From positions 1 to 7,752 of the forward strand of contig WFUY01000578.1 of NCBI GenBank assembly GCA_015484715.1: DNA of 7,752 bases, given 5' to 3'. The translations under genes and the position numbers were made by a program. The notes under the pieces are model-generated. The model worked only from the letters and a program-made list of their open reading frames with translations, did not search any database and was not told where the DNA came from. Source of the DNA: Thermoflexales bacterium (GTDB lineage: Bacteria; Chloroflexota; Anaerolineae; S140-20). Shown piece after piece: positions 4,806 to 7,752 of the stretch; within the stretch, counting starts at the first letter, position 1; each line of letters begins with the position of its first letter.

Positions 4806-5507
4806 TCACTCTTCCGGGGCCGAGGCGACCGCGCCCTGGAGGATGATGGTGGCCTCCCGTTTGAGCTCTTCGGCAGCCTTCACCACCTGTTGGGTCTGCT
4901 GCAGCCGCTTCATCTGGTCGTGCCAGAAGGAGGAACCGGCGCTGGCCCCCAAGCCACTGAGGAGGATGCCGGCGATGTTGAACCAAACGCTTCCCGGGGT
5001 TAGGATGCCGCTGAAGATACCAGGAATCACCGGCTGGAGCAAATCGAAGGTATTGACCTGGAGCACAGCGGCCAGGAAGATGCCGATGATCAGGGAGAAG
5101 ATCCGAATGGCGGCTACCCGATAGCGGTTCAGTTCCTTGGCTCGGGCCTCCAGCCGTATCAGCGCTTCGGCCAGGTCCGTCTCTTTGAGATAGGTCTCTC
5201 CTCTGTGGATGGCCTCATCCAGGATAGGCTTCCACTCCTTTCGGGCGGACTCCAGAGTGCGGTCTACATCGGCGAGGACCTGGGTGATGGCCTTGAGGCG
5301 GGCTTCCATTTGACCGGCTTTGTCGGCGGGAATCCAGTCGTCCACCTCCTTGAGGGTCTCCAGGGGCGAGGGACGTTTCCGCAAGATGCGGATCTTGAGG
5401 GCATCCAAAGCGACCTCGGTGCCTACGGCCAGGACAGCCATGATGGCGAAGTAGGCGGCCAGCGTTCCAATCAAGGTCTCCAGGTTGATCCCTAGAAGCG
5501 ATTCCAT
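4806..5507 (-). CDS. Three-helix membrane protein of unknown function
   Basis: I do not recognise a named family for this 233-residue protein. Residues 11-35 form a hydrophobic first helix (TLIGTLAAYFAIMAVLAVGT). Residues 36-130 are charged and look helical, possibly coiled coil, with regions rich in Glu, Lys and Arg and a DWIP motif at 57-60. A second helix (131-152) and a third (172-192) follow. The third runs into GASAGSSFWHDQMKRLQQ, which resembles the G-x-x-FW-[FH]-D motif found after the last helix in some bacterial hypothetical membrane proteins. The tail (198-233) is again polar and helical. It probably sits in the inner membrane with a large soluble domain between helices 1 and 2. 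The ATG has a strong GGGAGGTG site about 5 nt upstream. It follows the second SDR gene by 49 bases and is probably the last gene of that transcript. A scaffolding or sensing role is possible but speculative. Confidence 0.8.
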   Translation of the reverse strand: MESLLGINLETLIGTLAAYFAIMAVLAVGTEVALDALKIRILRKRPSPLETLKEVDDWIPADKAGQMEARLKAITQVLADVDRTLESARKEWKPILDEAIHRGETYLKETDLAEALIRLEARAKELNRYRVAAIRIFSLIIGIFLAAVLQVNTFDLLQPVIPGIFSGILTPGSVWFNIAGILLSGLGASAGSSFWHDQMKRLQQTQQVVKAAEELKREATIILQGAVASAPEE

Positions 5508-5556
5508 GACACACCTCCCTGTTCAAGGGTATCTGAAGGACGAACGACGACCGGGC

Positions 5557-6645
5557 TCACCGTCGGAAGCGGCGGCTCAGCAGCCAGGTGAGCAGTAGAC
5601 CTGCGGCAGCCAGGATCAGGCCACCGGCGACTTGGTGTCGGGTCGGCCAGGTGATCGGTGGGCCGCTCTGGTGGGCCAGCTCCCAGGCCACCGTTTCGGC
5701 CAATCCTTCTTCCAGAGGGCGGTGGGTGTAACCCAGCTCCCGCTCCGCCTTGGCCGAGGTGACCATCAACGTCACCCCTGTGAGGCTGCGCAACGATTCC
5801 GAGGCAAAGAGGGGAGGGAGAGGCAGGACCTGCTCAATCAGACGGGCGGTCAGGTAGAGCGGGATGGCCGGGCGGGAGCCCAGGATGAGGGGCGGTGGAG
5901 GGACCCGGCCCAGGCGGGCGACCAGCCGTACGAAGTCGCCCAGGGACATCACGTCGCCGGCCAGGATGTAGCTCTCGCCGAGTCTTCCCCTCTCGGCGGC
6001 CAGCCAGTGGCCTCGTGCGACATCATCCACGTGGACGAAGGTAAAGGTGCTGTCAGCGCCCAGAAGGACCGGCAGTTGCCGCCGCAGGACCATCCGAATC
6101 AACCGGCCCAACTGGCTGGGATCGCCAGGACCATACACCGACCCTGGCAGGACGATGATCACCGGAGCGCCCTGCTCAATGTAGCGTTGAGCCACCTGGT
6201 GGGCCAGGAACTTGGTGCGATCGTAGTGGGAGAGGAAAGGGCAGGCTCGGGGGTAGGTCTCATCCACCACCCGCCCATAGGTGTCGCCGTAGATGCCGAT
6301 GGTGCTGGTGTAGACGATGCGGGGTATGCCTAGCTCCACGGCCAGCCCCAGCACGTTCTCCGTTCCCCCGACGTTGATGGTCTCCATCAAGGGACCGGCG
6401 CCGGGAGGCAGGCCCACTTCGTACCAGGCTGCCAGATGAAAGACCAAGTCGGCTCCCGCCATAGGCTCCCGCATCGAAGCCCGGTCGGTGATGTCCCCCC
6501 AGGCCACCTCCACGCCCATCGCCTGCAGCCCTTCGGCCTTCCACGAACTGCGCACCAAGCAGGTCACCTGGTGGCCCTGCCGTACCAGTTGGCGGACCAA
6601 CGTACTGCCGATGAACCCTGTGCCTCCGGTGATGAAGATCTTCAT
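5557..6645 (-). CDS. NAD-dependent epimerase/dehydratase (extended SDR) with C-terminal membrane anchor
   Basis: This is a 362-residue extended short-chain dehydrogenase/reductase. The N-terminal Rossmann motif GGTGFIG (7-13) binds NAD(P). D51 in GDITD and HLAAWYEVG (70-78) are typical of the family. TST (113-115) and Y141-x3-K145 (SHYDRTKFLA) form the catalytic set, and LPGSVYGPGD (166-175) closes the substrate pocket. After the usual catalytic domain (to about 325) there is an added tail with one predicted transmembrane helix (about 339-356, AGGLILAAAGLLLTWLL) ending in SRRFRR. The enzyme therefore probably sits on the cytoplasmic face of the membrane. The substrate may be a nucleotide sugar, a lipid-linked sugar or a steroid- or flavonol-like ketone; the sequence does not decide. 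The ATG is preceded by AGGAGG with 6 nt spacing. It is 30 bases after its paralogue and likely in the same operon. Confidence 0.9.
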   Translation of the reverse strand: MKIFITGGTGFIGSTLVRQLVRQGHQVTCLVRSSWKAEGLQAMGVEVAWGDITDRASMREPMAGADLVFHLAAWYEVGLPPGAGPLMETINVGGTENVLGLAVELGIPRIVYTSTIGIYGDTYGRVVDETYPRACPFLSHYDRTKFLAHQVAQRYIEQGAPVIIVLPGSVYGPGDPSQLGRLIRMVLRRQLPVLLGADSTFTFVHVDDVARGHWLAAERGRLGESYILAGDVMSLGDFVRLVARLGRVPPPPLILGSRPAIPLYLTARLIEQVLPLPPLFASESLRSLTGVTLMVTSAKAERELGYTHRPLEEGLAETVAWELAHQSGPPITWPTRHQVAGGLILAAAGLLLTWLLSRRFRR

Positions 6646-6675
6646 TGCGGTCCTCCTATGTGTGTCATCGCCTGC

Positions 6676-7707
6676 TCACAAATCCCCATGCTCCCGATAC
6701 CATTGAAAGGCGGCTCGCACAGCCTCCCGGAAGGGGGTGGGAGGTCCCAGCCCTAGCTCTTGCCGGGCCTTGCTGCCGTCAAAGTAGAGAAACCGTCCGC
6801 TCAAGCGGATTTGATTGCCGTCTATGGGCAGGTGGCCCGGCCAGACCCGGTTGAGAAGGTCCACAGCCAAGGCCAAGGGGCCGACCAAAGGGCGGGGCAG
6901 TGTCCAACGGGGAGGAGGTACGCCCACCACCTCGGCTACGATCCGGAACATCTCCCGGTAGGTCAGGTTCTCCCCGGCTAGGATGTACCGTTCCCCTGGC
7001 CGGCCCCGCTGAATGGCGGCCAGGTGACCGGCCACCACATCCTCGACGGCCACATAGTTCGTTCCCCCAGGGGGGGCGACGGGCACTTGCCTGCGGTAGA
7101 CGGCCCTGATGAGGCTGCCGGAGATGAAGTGGTGGTCGCGGGGACCGATGATGACGGCGGGGTTGACGATGACGGCCTCCAACCCCCGGGTGACGAAGAC
7201 CTGCACGATCTGCTCGGCCAGGTGCTTGCTATGGCCGTAGGGGAAGCGGTGAGGAGGGAGGTTGAAGGTCGCCTCCTCGTTCAGGGGTCGGTCGTCGGGG
7301 GGGACGCCCAGGGCGGCGACGGAACTGGTGAAGACGACCCGCCGGACACCGCTCTCCAAAGCAATGGCCATCACGTGGCGCGTGCCTTCCACGTTGACCC
7401 GGTAGAGGATCTCCGGGGGAGTGCGCCAGTAGTCGGCAACAGCAGCGGCGTGAAAGACCCAGTCCACCCCTTCCATCGCCGCACGCAGCGAGGCAGGGTC
7501 CAGCAGGTCACCTAGGACCGGCTCGTATTCCAAACCCTCTAGTCCATCGAAGCGGGAGGTGTGGCGGTGCAGGGCACGTACAGGATACCCCAGGGCATTG
7601 AGACCGGCGACTAGGTTGGCTCCCAGGAAGCCGGTCGCCCCGGTCACCAACACGGTGGGGGGGGAGGAGGGACTTGGTGAGGCTGCGCCTGTGGATTGGT
7701 TATCCAT
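6676..7707 (-). CDS. NAD-dependent epimerase/dehydratase (HpnA / dihydroflavonol reductase-like SDR)
   Basis: This is a 343-residue extended SDR resembling hopanoid-associated sugar epimerases and dihydroflavonol 4-reductase-like proteins. The nucleotide-binding motif TGATGFLG is at 22-29. D67 in LGDLLD, FHAAAVADYW (85-94), TSS (127-129), Y157-x3-K161 (FPYGHSKHLAEQ) and NPAVIIGPRD (182-191) follow in family order. Residues 4-17 are a Ser/Pro-rich, probably disordered extension ahead of the Rossmann fold. There is no membrane segment, unlike the next gene. The two proteins align over most of their length (for example RRQ-PV and GERYILAG against GESYILAG), so they are likely tandem paralogues. 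The start ATG 7707 has only a weak upstream site (AAAAAGGAT about 12 nt away), so a slightly different start is possible. No hopanoid genes are visible here to support a lipid role, so the substrate is open. Confidence 0.88.
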   Translation of the reverse strand: MDNQSTGAASPSPSSPPTVLVTGATGFLGANLVAGLNALGYPVRALHRHTSRFDGLEGLEYEPVLGDLLDPASLRAAMEGVDWVFHAAAVADYWRTPPEILYRVNVEGTRHVMAIALESGVRRVVFTSSVAALGVPPDDRPLNEEATFNLPPHRFPYGHSKHLAEQIVQVFVTRGLEAVIVNPAVIIGPRDHHFISGSLIRAVYRRQVPVAPPGGTNYVAVEDVVAGHLAAIQRGRPGERYILAGENLTYREMFRIVAEVVGVPPPRWTLPRPLVGPLALAVDLLNRVWPGHLPIDGNQIRLSGRFLYFDGSKARQELGLGPPTPFREAVRAAFQWYREHGDL

Positions 7708-7726
7708 AGCCGGCGTGATCCTTTTT

Positions 7727-7740
7727 CCTCGTGCCTCGTG
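7727..7740. repeat. Two tandem CCTCGTG heptads upstream of the first SDR gene
   Basis: CCTCGTG occurs exactly at 7727-7733 and 7734-7740, 20 bases upstream of the first SDR start codon. The same heptad stands at 1291-1297 at the edge of the array before the HD gene. This is a minimal repeat and could be chance. Confidence 0.4.
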
Positions 7741-7752
7741 GAGGATAGGTCG

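Overview
The window is GC-rich and every protein-coding gene I can support lies on the minus strand, so the text reads 'backwards': the most upstream gene is at the right end (7707) and the most downstream at the left end (1-101, cut by the window edge). The protein styles (short citrate-synthase-like protein, TtcA-like PP-loop protein, SufR/COG2345-type regulator, paired extended SDRs resembling hopanoid/dihydroflavonol-type epimerases) and the short 7-bp tandem repeats between genes resemble Chloroflexota (Anaerolineae-like, perhaps thermophilic) genomes. This taxonomic guess is inference, not proof.

Right block (7707 to 4806): two tandem extended short-chain dehydrogenase/reductases (SDRs), the second with a C-terminal membrane anchor, followed by a three-helix membrane protein of unknown function. 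Gaps of 30 and 49 bases and good Shine-Dalgarno sites suggest one transcript. Middle block (4751 to 2288): a well-formed sigma-70-type promoter with an inverted repeat over its -35 box drives a probable Fe-S-binding winged-helix regulator (SufR-like). This is followed by an ECF sigma factor, a small zinc-finger (ZAS-type) anti-sigma factor 4 nt downstream, and a TtcA-like tRNA thiolation enzyme 16 nt further on. The order suggests a redox or Fe-S responsive unit whose output includes tRNA 2-thiolation; this link is inference. Next block (2109 to 734): a short citrate synthase/citryl-CoA lyase-like protein and an HD-domain protein that has lost the histidine of its HD dyad.

Left block (733 to 102): about 630 bases without a gene, separating the HD gene from the start of an EamA/DMT-type transporter. 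It is the most structured non-coding part of the window. It holds arrays of 7-bp tandem repeats built from two different words, and a 77-bp near-perfect palindrome built from six CACGAAT-type words. A 13-bp inverted repeat encloses this palindrome at a distance, in a layout like a small non-autonomous mobile element. Short-period repeats (7 or 8 bp) of other, unrelated words recur at three more gene boundaries, in one case running through a stop codon.

I do not see a defence island, CRISPR array, phage, rRNA or credible tRNA. The coding part is mostly ordinary. The points worth a second look are the repeat architecture, the HD-to-AD change, the regulator-sigma-anti-sigma-TtcA unit and the unassigned membrane protein.
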